From positions 27,802,397 through 27,866,396 of the forward strand of contig NC_133901.1 of NCBI RefSeq assembly GCF_964199755.1: a stretch of DNA of 64,000 nucleotides, written 5' to 3'. This stretch comes from Larus michahellis. Taxonomy: Eukaryota; Chordata; Aves; Charadriiformes; Laridae. This document shows, in pieces, positions 27,001-36,010 of this stretch. Numbering within the stretch: the stretch's first letter is position 1; each line of letters opens with the position of its first letter. A program made the translations under genes and the position numbers. The notes under the pieces were generated by a model. The model was given only the letters and a program-made list of their open reading frames with translations. It was not told where the DNA came from and did no database searches.

Positions 27001-30000
27001 CCAGCTCATCTCTCCTCCCTTGCTGCTCTCCATCATCCTCAACGTGTGCTTTACCATCATCATGCAAACCTGTGGCTTCCTTCTGGTGAAGCAGCAGCCC
27101 TGGTATGTAGTGCTGGCCAGCCAGAGGTAAGTCCCTCTTTTTGTCTCTGGTCCCCCGTTTGCAGATCACGTTTCTGCTGTGTCTGGGGGACACCCCAGCC
27201 CCACCATGGCCTGGAGCCAGGCACGCTGAGGGACCCGAGTGGGACAATTTCCACCCCCCCCAAGCTGTGTGTGTGCTCAGTGGAGTACTGCCAAGGAAAA
27301 ATGAAGTTGCTGCAGATGCCACACTCAAATCTTAAAGGGCCAGCCCGAGGGCTAACACATGTGTGTTTTTAAAACACCTCTTTTGAAGCCCATCTGGAAA
27401 TGCGTGAGAAGTGGCAGTGCCAGGGCCCAGGGCTGTGGTGGGCGCCCATCCCCGGGGTGGCAGGGGATGGCTGGCCTCCCTCCCTCCCTTCTAATCTATA
27501 TATGAATGGCTGGTGTATCATCACACAGAAATGAGCTGATGGGGCAGGAGGCCCAATAGGCGTTTCAGTGGGGATGCTCCCAGACGCCAGGGCTCAGCCG
27601 GGGCTGTCCCCCTGAGGCTGCATGGATGCATGGCAGGGCGAGCGTGCCGGAGTGATGTGCAGGTGGCTGGGGCATGCATCTTCATAGCCATGTGTCTCGG
27701 ACACTGCTATCATTGCCCACTTGAGAGCCAAGATTTTGGCACAAACCAGAAAATTAAGCTAAGTTATTTGGGTTTTTTGTTTTGTTTTTGGTTTAAAACG
27801 TGGTTTTTACTCCTGCGGGCGGCATCTGGTTATAGTAGGCTGGGTCAGAAAGAAAAAGGAATTGCTGTTTGCACTTTACTGCTGCTGGAGAAAGCAGGAA
27901 CAAAACGCTGGGTGTTACCTTACAGACATTGCTCTCCAGGGAACCAGACCATGTCACACACCAGCCCAGGGGGAAATGGTACCACCAGTGGTGCCCAGAG
28001 CAGCGTCCTCAGTTACGAAGACACTACGCTGTGGCCACTGTCTTCTATCAACTGCATCATTGTGGCCTTCGTCTTTTCCAAGGGAAAGCCCTTCCGGAAG
28101 CCCATCTACACCAACTGTGAGTAGAGCCGGAGTAACACGTGCTCTACAGGCTCTCATTCCTGCCCCAAAATAACCCTGGCAGTAGAGGCTGCTCGGGAAG
28201 GGATGCTGTGGATTTCTGTACCCACACCAGTGACTGGCACGTAAAGTAACTGTTGGTGTATGTGAGCTCCTACTTCTCCGTTTCTAAAAAAGCTCAGTGA
28301 GCAGTGCTTATGTTAGCTTCTTCCTGGAGATAAAAAGCAGCAGAGCTGAAAAAGGAGACTGCATTTTATTTTGGAAAATGTGTGCTTTCCAGAAGGTGAT
28401 GGGCTGGATTTAGAGCAGAACTGTGTACTATTGTGAACACAGAGAGCATATGAGGATCAGATGTATTTGTTTCCAAATACACACATCAGAAAGAGTTCCT
28501 GTGAGATTCACAGTCTTACCTTGCCTGACTTCCATTCCTAGAGATGAGAGAGAAAAGCCTGTGATAGTATCACTGTTAAAATCCTCTCACAATAACCTTT
28601 CTTTTTCTGTTTGAGTTTTGCAGAGGTGATTTAGCCCTTCTAGCCACCAGTTAACTGGCAGCTCCTTTGCAGTTGCAGCTCACAGGTGACGGCAGGGCTT
28701 TGCTTAACCTCAGGGGAGTTGATGTTATTAGGTATTTTGTTAAAAGGCAGGTCCTAAGCCCATTTCACAGAGCACTGATCACCTGCAGAAGGTGTGTGAG
28801 ACCAGAAAGAAGCTGCCCTGCAAGCAGCCAGGCTGAGACAGACCAGAGGACTCTGGCAGCTCACAAATCTGCATGCGCTTCTCTGTTTTATCCCTGTTTG
28901 GGGACAATCCCTAGGAGGAAGTAAAGGGCAGTTCCATTGGTTTTGCCACCCAGGAGCCCTGTTTTCTCCTGCCTGGCAGTGAGAAGGTTGCCAGGAGGCT
29001 GCTGGGAGCTGTTGGCCCAATTGACCAGCTAGTTTTAAGATGCTCAGCTCCTGGTAATTGCCAGCATTTTGGCAACTCCAGACATCTGAGCCATTTGTCA
29101 TCTCTCTGTAGCCTCCGGCTCCTTTGGAAGGGGATACAAAGCCAGACAAGCCCTTCCTGTGGAAGGCACGGGTACAGCCCACCTTTGCATTCTGTTGGTT
29201 GCAGAAGCCTCTGACCTCCCCTCACCCCGGGAGGTCAGCCCACGAGCACAAGCAGCCTCCTCTGCTGCCTGTTGTCCAGGTGTGTGGCTGAGCACCTGGA
29301 GGAGCGAGTGCAGGGGAAGGGGTGATGGTGTGCCCTCACAGCAGTGCCCTTTCCAGGCAGTTTTCTCTAGTTGTATAAGAATCAGAATGTGCTAAATCAC
29401 TTGTGCAAGAAAAACAGTGTAGGTGGGGAGGTTTGCAACAGGCTGCTGGGGAGTAGCTCCTCTAGTTTCAGTTCCACAGCTCTTCTTTTAGGGTGCAAAG
29501 CAAAAAAATAAAAAGGCATTTTACATGATGGCAGTTTTACAGCATTAGCATTCGGGGGTCCTGTCAGCACATTTGCAGAGTTTGGTCACCAATCCCCCTC
29601 CTTCTCAGGGCCACAAATGCTCTTCTTTCCCTAGATGTGTTTTCAGTCCTCCTGGCCCTCCAGCTTGCAATCTGCCTCTTCCTCTTCTTCGCCGACATTG
29701 ATGCTATCTACAGCAGCATGCAGGTAAGTGCAAACGGAATGGGCATTTCCTTTTCACGCCACATATTTTGCTGGCCCTTTACCTAAGCGCACAGAGCAGA
29801 AGCTACAGCTGCGGTCATCTTGGAAACGAATGTGCTGACCCGATGCTGACGGGGCAGCCCTTTCAGACTTCTCCAACATCCTTCTGACAAGGGCTTGATT
29901 AATGAGGTAGTCCTCCTCCCCTCTAAAGAGTGGGTGGCAAGAGGGAGAGGAAAAAGTGCTTATAGCTCGCCGAGCTTTTCTTAACAGAAAAGCACAATAG

Positions 30001-31473
30001 GGTGGATTGTGGTTTTGCGTGTGGCTTTGCAGCTGCCTGCCGCTGTGCTGCCCCGGGCTATCCTGCACGGGATGGATTCAGATGGTGGCCTGGCATCAGG
30101 GTGGGCATACGCAGAGGGAGAAGAGCCGCACGTTGAGCATTAGCTGCAGCTCCTCAAAAGTATTTGGCCACCAGATCCTGCCCCAGGCACCTGATCTGCC
30201 GGTTTCAGCAGTAGCCAGGGTGAGTTAGGCAGCTCCGTGCCGTGGGGAATCTGGCATCAAACCTTCCAAGATCTCTGCGACAAGGAATTACTGTCACTCA
30301 CTTCTTACTGCCTCCTCCATGCTTGCCACCAGGAAAATGTTAGTCAGCCTCTCAAATCATTAGGAACAGATGCAAATCTTGGCAAGGCATTTAAACCTAA
30401 TTGCTGTTCATGTCTTTTCCAACAGCTTCTTTGCACTCCTGTGATCTGGAGAGTTTACATCTTACTGATGCTCGTGGTCACCTTTTGCGTATCTTTTTTC
30501 ACGGAGGTGAGTGCATTTACTTACTGCCTGTTCCCCCTCTGGTCCTTCTACCCTACTTGTGTCAACGCTTTCCTCCCGCAGAAGCATTTTTTTTTTTTTT
30601 TGCTTTCCCCATAAGACTCAATCTGCGTCAACCAAATCCATTTTATGCAGCACCAGAGATTATTTAGACCACATCTCTTAAGCCTTTAGAGAGAGGGAGC
30701 GGGAGCCGCAGTGCAGCTGCCCGTGAGGAGCCGCTGCCCCGGCTCGCAGGGGAGCAGGCCGCAGCACAGGCCAGGCCCTTGGCACTGGTTTTAAAACAGC
30801 TACTTCCCTCTTGCCCTACAATCGATCGGGCCAGAGGCTGCGCTGGCTTGTGCAGTTGGATGTTGCAGTAATGACTAAGCCCTAAAGCACTGTGTGGGTC
30901 AAGGCCGGCTGTGTCACCCCTGGCGGGGGGGCGTGGGCTGCATCCAGCACCGGGTACCGTCCCCTGCAAGGAGCAGCAGTGCCCAGCCATCCCACAGCCC
31001 CCGGAGCAAAAACATGTCCCTTGATTATCCTCTTCAGCCAAACAGACTGAGATCAACGCTGTCCCAATATAACCGAGCAGAGCCGTCCTGTGGATGAGGG
31101 CGGTGGCTTCTGGCAGCCCTGTTACCCAAGGGGAGCGCAGGCAGGCGCCTGGCGCCATGCTCCCGTGGGGCTCAGGGGTAGCACGTGTAGCAAGGGATGG
31201 GGTTTGTCCCCGAGCGGTCCTTCCTCCCAGAGAAGGGCAGCAGCACTGAGCCTGCACTCTGTCACTCCGCAGGACGTTATCCTGCAGAACAAGCACCTCT
31301 GGCTGCTGCTTAAAGCCTGGTTTGGGTACAAGTCGAAGAGCCAGTACCGAAAATGGCAGAGGATGCTGCAGAGGGATCCCAACTGGCCTCCCGTAAACAG
31401 AAAAGACGTTGCTGCAAAAGGCACGGATGAGATTTACATTAACCCCGCCTACGAACACAGCAATGAGGACTAA
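2908..31473 (+). CDS. ATP13A5: ATP13A5, P5B-type cation-transporting ATPase (first exon not found)
   Basis: Polytopic membrane P-type ATPase of the P5B group; better studied relatives (ATP13A2, ATP13A3) export polyamines from endosomes and lysosomes. Twenty-nine exons join in phase: 2908-3081, 4205-4351, 4575-4645, 4722-4802, 5356-5425, 7577-7711, 9993-10065, 10857-10988, 11597-11767, 12000-12157, 12423-12611, 12861-12922, 15558-15708, 16998-17081, 18183-18339, 19776-19893, 20372-20496, 20661-20824, 21416-21538, 22360-22439, 23446-23488, 24304-24413, 25118-25214, 26268-26340, 26952-27126, 27926-28116, 29635-29723, 30426-30506, 31273-31473. They give 1174 residues with no internal stop, close to the family length of about 1200. 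In visible numbering the signatures are TGES (294-297), DKTGT (466-470), KGAPE (604), TGDN (699-702) and GDGAND (829-834). Segments such as [20 protein letters not shown] fit ATP13A5 better than ATP13A4 (comparison from memory). The first 20 or so residues are missing, so the start is open. PLAAT1 is its convergent neighbour, as in human. Confidence 0.93.
4205..5425 (+). CDS. ATP13A5: ATP13A5 exons: N-terminal domain up to the first core membrane segments
   Basis: Four exons (4205-4351, 4575-4645, 4722-4802, 5356-5425) encode the region that ends with the family's [19 protein letters not shown] and [19 protein letters not shown] motifs. The intron phases (0, 2, 2, 0 at the successive donors) all agree, so no base is missing. 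CGPN followed by a PIWKLL amphipathic segment marks the approach to the first transmembrane helix of the P-type core. Confidence 0.92.
5931..6105 (-). mobile_element. CR1 LINE fragment in an ATP13A5 intron
   Basis: The plus strand carries the complement of a CR1 3' tail: CACAGAATCATAGAATG at the left end, then GGTTGGAAGGGACCTTTAAAGG and GGCCTTGAATGTCTCCAGGG. It is 5'-truncated near 6105, is non-coding, and lies in the intron 5426-7576 of ATP13A5. Confidence 0.92.
7155..7177. repeat. poly-T tract (23 T)
   Basis: An uninterrupted run of 23 T in the intron before the 7577 exon. No source element was recognised beside it, so it is recorded as simple repeat. Confidence 0.9.
7577..7711 (+). CDS. 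ATP13A5: ATP13A5 exon: core transmembrane helices 1-2
   Basis: A 45-codon phase 0-0 exon encodes two hydrophobic helices, [17 protein letters not shown] and [18 protein letters not shown], joined by a short loop. The wording of the first helix is the best single piece of evidence for ATP13A5 rather than ATP13A4. It ends at DLRQ, just before the actuator domain. Confidence 0.94.
9993..11767 (+). CDS. ATP13A5: ATP13A5 exons: actuator (A) domain with TGES
   Basis: Exons 9993-10065, 10857-10988 and 11597-11767 encode the actuator domain. The PGD motif (LVPGDMFLL), [13 protein letters not shown] and [17 protein letters not shown] are present; TGES, the dephosphorylation loop, is split by an intron after the first base of the Gly codon. 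The exon at 9993 has a tandem acceptor (AACAG/CAG), so one extra Gln can be kept or skipped. The domain ends with [13 protein letters not shown] and AVVLQTG. Confidence 0.93.
12000..12157 (+). CDS. ATP13A5: ATP13A5 exon: end of A domain and transmembrane helix 3
   Basis: The exon reads [18 protein letters not shown], the conserved end of the actuator domain, then [13 protein letters not shown] and a hydrophobic helix [17 protein letters not shown]. It enters in phase 1 from the previous exon (the split Gly) and ends in phase 0 at a GTCAGT donor. Confidence 0.92.
12423..12922 (+). CDS. ATP13A5: ATP13A5 exons: helix M4 and phosphorylation motif DKTGT
   Basis: Exons 12423-12611 and 12861-12922 encode the M4 helix and the start of the phosphorylation domain. 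M4 carries [15 protein letters not shown], where the P5B signature is normally PP-A-LP (ATP13A5 is already variant). The phosphorylated Asp lies in CFDK at the end of the first exon and [13 protein letters not shown] opens the next, so the catalytic motif is split by a 249-base intron but intact. Confidence 0.94.
12923..15557 (+). other. ATP13A5: longest intron of ATP13A5
   Basis: This 2.6 kb intron (GTAAGG donor, TAATCAG acceptor) contains no reading frame or element I recognise. Parts are AT-rich, with an ATTAATTAATTAAT run near 14463 and a short A tract near 14110. Other long introns of the gene (5426-7576, 7712-9992, 15709-16997, 17082-18182, 18340-19775, 28117-29634) look the same apart from the CR1 copy and poly-T tract listed separately. 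Confidence 0.7.
15558..18339 (+). CDS. ATP13A5: ATP13A5 exons: nucleotide-binding (N) domain, first part with KGAPE
   Basis: Exons 15558-15708, 16998-17081 and 18183-18339 form the N domain up to the KGAPE nucleotide-binding motif. Recognisable strings are [50 protein letters not shown] and [13 protein letters not shown]. The middle exon is the least conserved, as in other P5B ATPases. The donor after 18339 is GTACAG, weaker than the others but required by phase. Confidence 0.9.
19776..20824 (+). CDS. ATP13A5: ATP13A5 exons: end of N domain, return to P domain with TGDN
   Basis: Exons 19776-19893, 20372-20496 and 20661-20824 encode [52 protein letters not shown] and [10 protein letters not shown]. 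The TGDN loop, which contributes to Mg and phosphoryl handling in all P-type ATPases, is split by an intron between the two exons after the first base of Gly. All three junctions are in phase. Confidence 0.93.
21416..24413 (+). CDS. ATP13A5: ATP13A5 exons: P domain and hinge with GDGAND
   Basis: Exons 21416-21538, 22360-22439, 23446-23488 and 24304-24413 encode [47 protein letters not shown] and [20 protein letters not shown]. The GDGAND hinge sits in a 43-base exon with a GTACGT donor. The [11 protein letters not shown] string is characteristic of P5B ATPases and shows the catalytic unit is complete. Confidence 0.94.
23750..23773. repeat. 24-bp perfect palindrome
   Basis: The left half TCAAATTTACAA is followed directly by its exact reverse complement, with no spacer. 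It sits in an ATP13A5 intron a few bases before an AT-rich low-complexity stretch. Function unknown. Confidence 0.9.
23786..23851. repeat. AT-rich low-complexity stretch
   Basis: Runs of A, ATT and TAT repeats with almost no G or C over about 65 bases, inside the intron 23489-24303 of ATP13A5. Confidence 0.85.
25118..27126 (+). CDS. ATP13A5: ATP13A5 exons: membrane helices M5 to about M8
   Basis: Exons 25118-25214, 26268-26340 and 26952-27126 encode [20 protein letters not shown], the M5-M6 pair ([20 protein letters not shown]), [20 protein letters not shown] and a further hydrophobic helix ending VKQQPWY. The third exon is entered in phase 1 (A + TG gives Met) and ends at GTAAGT. Confidence 0.92.
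27926..31473 (+). CDS. ATP13A5: ATP13A5 exons: last membrane helices and C terminus
   Basis: Exons 27926-28116, 29635-29723, 30426-30506 and 31273-31473 encode an extracytoplasmic loop with two N-glycosylation sequons (NQT, NGT), then [20 protein letters not shown], two more helices, and a cytosolic tail with [16 protein letters not shown] and WPPVNRKD. The stop TAA is at 31471-31473 after the end [10 protein letters not shown]. Confidence 0.93.
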
Positions 31474-32383
31474 GCCAGAGCCCACAGCCGGGCGTGGGTC
31501 TGCGCAGCGCTGGCAGCTTCCCCCACTCCCACTGACCAGCCTGTGTTTTCATCCTCTGACGTGCACCAGAGCCACGCGTTTGGAACCCCTGCACAAACCC
31601 AGCCATTCAGGGGCAGGCTGGGCCCACGCTGGCCACGTCCCGGAGCAGAGGCAAGGATTTTTCTCTCAGCTGCTGGTAAAACAACCAACAGCCTTGACTC
31701 TAGTCTTGGCAACATCTCCTACAAAGGCTCAAAAATACTGAATACAGTGAAGCGATGGCTTCTGCTGCTCCACGTCACACTCTCACTCCACGTTTCAGAC
31801 ACTGCTCCACCCAATCCTGTCAATGCACCCACCAGACTTGACGGGAGGGCAATCCAAAATCCGTGACCTAATCTTGACCGCACAGAGGAGCACACGTACA
31901 ATTGCAAAATCCTGTGTTAAATGAAATGCTGCGTCTTCCAAGAACTACAAGAAAGTTTCGCAGATGAAGTAATCCCCATGTTCTTGCATCTTGGAGTGCA
32001 TTACAGATGTGAGAGGGCACATACCCTGTCCTCGCCCAGCTTGCCCGCGGCCGTTCTCGCAGACATAATGCTCCGAGTACAAGAAAGGTTAAAGCTGGAG
32101 GACTGCTGTAAGGCCAGGCTGGGAAGGCTGGCGGGGACATGCCCTACTTGTAGCAGCACAGCTGCTACGCACACACAAACCCCCCCTGTTCATGCTCTGC
32201 CTCTGCCAGGTCCTGTGTCACGCGGCAGAAAGCAGGGCTAAGCCTTGGGGTCTTGCTTTTAACTAGGTCATGCCAAGAAGCCAGGGTTTTAACATGCCCC
32301 AGCACATGGCTGCTGGACAGGCACAAGAAGCCCATCCCTCTGTACTTGCTCACTCGTTTTCAAATCGTTCAACCACCTAATTA

Positions 32384-32389
32384 ATTAAA
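32384..32389 (+). terminator. candidate variant poly(A) signal ATTAAA for ATP13A5
   Basis: ATTAAA lies about 0.9 kb after the ATP13A5 stop and runs straight into an A17 tract. The A tract could be genomic and misleading. It is one of two plus-strand candidates. Confidence 0.3.
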
Positions 32390-32419
32390 AAAAAAAAAAA
32401 AAAGACTTTCAGGTTCTGT

Positions 32420-32425
32420 TTTATT
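32420..32425 (-). terminator. candidate poly(A) signal AATAAA for PLAAT1
   Basis: On the minus strand AATAAA occurs about 1.46 kb after the PLAAT1 stop and is followed by a T17 tract about 17 bases further on, a U-rich downstream context expected of a cleavage site. No earlier canonical hexamer was noticed on this strand after 33884. Confidence 0.45.
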
Positions 32426-32711
32426 ATGTTTCCCCATGTTAAAAAAAGAAGAAATATATTCAAATGTAGCAACAGATTACGACCAGAAGTCTGGGCTTTG
32501 TTATTTCAAACGTTGAAACAACTGCTGTTTAAAAAAAGCTTCTGATCCCGTTATGTACATGTTAAGAGCAGACAAAAATAGCAAGCCTCTTACAGACAAC
32601 TCTTTTGCTCTCATCTCTTCTTACAGTCCAGGCAGTTGCAGAAAGCAACACAGGATTTCATTTCTTACATGCAATTCCAAACGTGCAAGCCAGATATTCC
32701 TGGTAGAGAGT

Positions 32712-32717
32712 AATAAA
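32712..32717 (+). terminator. candidate poly(A) signal AATAAA for ATP13A5
   Basis: This is the first canonical AATAAA on the plus strand after the ATP13A5 stop, giving a 3' UTR of about 1.25 kb. If it is used, ATP13A5 and PLAAT1 transcripts would overlap. Confidence 0.35.
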
Positions 32718-33032
32718 CCACACTTTTCCAAAACAGTTTTCTTTTAAGACAAGGCATGTGTCAGCTTTGTGACAAGGAAAGAGCGGGGCTCCGTGGATTT
32801 GGAGACAGGGCATAGGTGCTGCACAGCTCATTCTCCAGGCAGAGACCCCCCGGCTTTGCCTTTCCGATGGCTGGAGGAAGATCAATCTTGTGCTGGGGCT
32901 ACAAACTGATTAAACTCAACTTCTGGCGCCTGAACCATCACCCCAGCTGCGGGGGGACAAAGGCTCCTGGCTGCCCTCACAACCCATGGTGGTCTTTCTT
33001 TAAACCTCAGTGCTTTGGCAGCCCAAGAAGTA

Positions 33033-33080
33033 GAATCATAAGATGGTTGGGGTTGGAAAGGACCTTAAAGATCATCTAGT
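33033..33080 (-). mobile_element. short CR1 3'-end fragment
   Basis: About 48 bases match the terminal part of CR1 (AGAATCATAAGATGGTTGG, then GGAAAGGACCTTAAAGATCA). It falls inside the probable PLAAT1 3' UTR. Confidence 0.8.
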
Positions 33081-33883
33081 AAGCTTGGTCAGGTCCAATA
33101 CCAATAATCACTGCACTTACCAGGATGAAGAGGGAAATTTCAGTTGCACAGCAGTCCCAACCTGGAACAAACTGCTGCCAGAGGAAAAGTTAGCTGGGTT
33201 TTTGTCAAACCATGCCCCGCCCCCCCCCCCCCGCAGACTGGGGGCCTGCTGCTCCCAAAGGGAGTCAGAGGAGCCAGGGAAAGGGGTGCTTTGCAGGCAG
33301 GAAAAAACTGAGCAAAACATTGTCATGCCAAAAACACTGAGGAATACTGCCTGTAAGACCTGCCCTTCCTTCCTGCCTCCTGCCCTCGCACGGCAGGCAC
33401 AGGCTCTGGGACACAGCACATGCCTTGTCTGCCCTTCCCAGGGTTTTCCACTTGCACAGGCTCCTCCCAGTTGGAGGACACAGAGTAAACCCTCAGCAAT
33501 ACCTTTTTTTTTTTTTTTAAACAAAAGTAATGTAGAAGTAAAAACGTTTCTTCAAGCAGGTTAAAATAGGTTATTCACAGAAAGAGCCCACAGGATGTAG
33601 CTGATAAAAGCCACCATGCGTGCAGAAAGCCTGCGCCAGCCCTCAGCAGAGCAGCAGGGGTGTGAGGATGGAGAATTTGCTTCCAAGTGCTCCCAGACTA
33701 CCACAAAAATCATCACAGGCAATGAAATAAAAGCAGATGTAGCAAACAGGCTAGTGCTGCTCTCAGCAAGGGCGACACAGTTGTTTGTTAGTAAGCCTCG
33801 GTGGCAGCTGTGGCCAAAAACTGTCCTGGGTCCCTCCTGGCTGGGGCCTCCCTGTCCTGGTCCGAGCTCATCCCGGCAGCCCG

Positions 33884-33985
33884 TCAGTACTGTCTCTCTC
33901 TGGATCTGCTCCGGAGCAAGCCCAGCAAGGAGAAGGCACCAGCAGCAGCTGTTACAAACCCAATGGCACCGATGGCTCGTTTGGC
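33884..33985 (-). CDS. PLAAT1: PLAAT1 coding exon 3 (membrane anchor)
   Basis: Encodes the last 33 residues: [20 protein letters not shown] then a basic end. Acceptor TTTGCAG, phase 0. The hydrophobic stretch is the family's C-terminal membrane segment. Confidence 0.94.
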   Translation of the reverse strand, partial: AKRAIGAIGFVTAAAGAFSLLGLLRSRSRERQY

Positions 33986-34981
33986 CTGCAAACAGGAAGC
34001 AAAACACAGGCTGGAAACATGATAAGCTTGGTGTTTTTTTTTTTTTGTTTTTTTTTTAACTCCCAGGCATGCTAATGAAGAGCAGGCAGGAATAATGGAG
34101 GCAATTAAATGAATGACACACACCTGACCTAAAAGCGGAAGGGGTAACACCCAGGCTTTTACCCTTAGGCTGTGGCATTCAGCAAGAGGGCACTGCCAGG
34201 GTGCAGACAGACCATATAGTGAACCTCCTGGTGCAGGGTCTCCTGTGAGGCCAGAGGCGGCGATGGTTTGGTTGGGTGACTCCCCATACAGTTGGCATGC
34301 CATGCCCTGGTCCAGGGGCTGACACAGAGCAGCAAGGAGGTGTGCTGTGAGGCATGCAGGGGCTTACCCTGTGTTACTTACCTGGTCAGAGACCCCCTCG
34401 CCATAGCGGAGCAGCGTCACGAAGTGCTCACAGTTGTTGCCGAGCAGGTCGTAGGACACCTCCTGGTCAATGAGGTACTCAGCGCGCCGGATGATCTCCT
34501 CCACCGGGAGGGGAGCGTAGGTGCCATCGTACTTGTTGTTGATGTGGTAGGTGTCATTGCCCACCACGTCCTTCAGGAGCTGCATCCTCACCCGGGCCTT
34601 TCTGCTGAACACTGACTTGGCACTGGAGAAGGTGGCTGGGGGCCCTTCATCTGGAAAAGGTATGGATGGGATGAGCCAGGAAGGCTCTGGCTGGCTCCTC
34701 CAAGACCTCAGAGGGTTTTCTGGCTGGCTCCTGGAAATGCTATCTACAGACACAGGGTTCCCCACCAGCCCAGGGGGAGTGACAGGGCTTCGAGGTCACC
34801 CCAAAGCCCCTTCTGCACCTTGCCAGGCTGCACCAGCCTTACCTACGGGTGTCACGTTGATGATGTACCCGTCCCCCAGGTAGAGGGCCCAGTGCTGGTA
34901 AGCTGGCCGGAAGATCTCAATCAGGTCCCCGGGCTGGGGGTCGCCAGGGTGGGTGGCACTGAAGCTCTCGATAGCTGCCAT
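33884..34981 (-). CDS. PLAAT1: PLAAT1 (HRASLS), phospholipid acyltransferase / phospholipase A
   Basis: Small LRAT/NlpC-P60-type thiol enzyme that transfers acyl groups between phospholipids or cleaves them, acting on intracellular membranes. Three phased exons on the minus strand (34981-34843, 34650-34382, 33985-33884) give 169 residues, against about 168 for the human protein. [10 protein letters not shown] is followed by [12 protein letters not shown] with catalytic His30, Asn42 at the position that is His in some paralogues, and [15 protein letters not shown] with nucleophile Cys120. [14 protein letters not shown]-like and [13 protein letters not shown] strings are typical of PLAAT1. The C terminus (about 140-160) is hydrophobic and should anchor it in membrane, ending in a basic tail RSRSRERQY. 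The ATG at 34981 aligns with the family start. It converges with ATP13A5, as in human, and its 5' side faces a CpG island. Confidence 0.95.
34382..34650 (-). CDS. PLAAT1: PLAAT1 coding exon 2
   Basis: Encodes residues 47-136, including [30 protein letters not shown] and the catalytic NNCEHF motif. Acceptor TTTTCCAG, donor GTAAGT. Confidence 0.95.
34843..34981 (-). CDS. PLAAT1: PLAAT1 coding exon 1
   Basis: Encodes residues 1-46 with the His box [10 protein letters not shown]. It ends in phase 1 at GTAAGG. Nine bases upstream of the ATG there is a good acceptor (CCTGACCTCAG, exon from 34990), suggesting a separate 5' UTR exon. Confidence 0.94.
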
Positions 34982-35149
34982 CTCAGGGGCCTGAGGTCAG
35001 GACATGCCCCTCTTGCTGGGCAGGCTCAAGGCAAGGCGAGAGGTCTCGGTGGAGAGGGGAGGTCTGGGATGTGCTCCGGGCATCTGCTGGGGGATCGCAA
35101 GCAGGGAAATCATTAGCGCCTGGCGCTGGCACCCTCAAACGGCATGTGG

Positions 35150-36010
35150 AACGCTACCGTGGGGCACCCACCTGCTGCTGGTGGTCCCCTCTCCGCAGGG
35201 CCCCAGCTCGGGGGGCCGGGTCCCGCCTGCCAGCGACGACCTGCCGTAGGGTCAGACACGGAATCGCCGCCCCTCCCGCCAAGCGCTGCCGGCCAAGGCT
35301 GAAGCCATCACAGGCGGGCATCCAGCTCGCAGCGCCCGACCCCGCCGCAGGGCCACCTCCGCGGGCCCCCGCTCGGAACCGCCCCCTCCGCCAGAGCCCC
35401 CCGCCCCGGTCCCTCCCGGCCGGGCTCCCTTCGGGGCTCTGCTTGCTCTGGCACCGGGCCAGCTCCGCCGGGGGGGTCGCAGCTCCCCGGGGGAGGGGGC
35501 ACAGCTGGGGTGCCGAGCCCATCCCTAGGCTCCGGAGCACCCCCAGGAGCTCGGCAGACCCGCACCCCGAAGGGGAACCGCATCCTGCGGGCAGGCACCC
35601 GCTCGCATCGCCGCCCCCGCCCGTCCCATGGCGTCCCGCTCACCCCCCAGCGCCTGTCCTGCTGCTGCGGCCCGAAAAGTCGCCCCGAGGCGGGGGACCG
35701 GTGGCGGAAGCTGGGCCGGCTCCTGGCTCCTCCCGGCCGCTATAAATGGCGAGGAGCTGGGCGAGTTCCGGGCAGGCGGTGCTTGCTCGGTCCCCGGGGG
35801 GGGTCTTTCCCTGCCTGCCTTCCCGCCTGGCCACGCAGCCGCTCTGCCCCGCCGGCAGGAGCCCCGCTGCGGACGGTGTTGCCAGAAGCGGCCCCCGGGT
35901 GGAAGAGCCGCGGGGGTGGGCTGCGGGGCGGGGGCCCAGCCGGGCATCCCTCCCCTGGGAACCTTTCCCGAGGGAAAGGCAGCGCGGAGCTGCCGTCCCG
36001 CTTCTTTGCT
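35150..36010 (-). promoter_or_regulatory. PLAAT1: CpG island, likely PLAAT1 promoter and 5' UTR exon
   Basis: This stretch is very GC-rich with many CpG dinucleotides, unlike the AT-richer flanks, and lies just upstream of PLAAT1. A minus-strand donor (GGGGTGAGC, GT at 35643-35642) could close a non-coding first exon that splices to the acceptor at 34991. Long open frames on both strands here are an effect of base composition and carry no recognisable protein. A TATAAA on the plus strand at 35741 points away from PLAAT1. Confidence 0.55.

Larger units (their letters stand above)
31474..33883. other. shared 3' UTR region between ATP13A5 and PLAAT1
   Basis: No protein-coding exon was recognised between the two convergent stop codons. 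It should hold the 3' UTR of ATP13A5 (+) from 31474 and of PLAAT1 (-) from 33883. Tracts seen include A17 at 32387-32403, a C run near 33223 and a T run near 33505, plus a short CR1 fragment. Candidate poly(A) signals are listed separately. Confidence 0.6.

Noticed and set aside
2908-31473. ATP13A4 as the identity of the ATPase
   Set aside because: M1-M2, A-domain and tail wording fit my recollection of ATP13A5 better, and in human ATP13A5 is the copy next to PLAAT1.
30664-31485. Minus-strand frame of 273 codons
   Set aside because: It is antisense to the last ATP13A5 exon and an intron, with no recognisable domain.
33043-33564. Plus-strand frame of 173 codons
   Set aside because: It begins in a CR1 fragment, passes through a C run and ends in a T run; it is in the PLAAT1 3' UTR.
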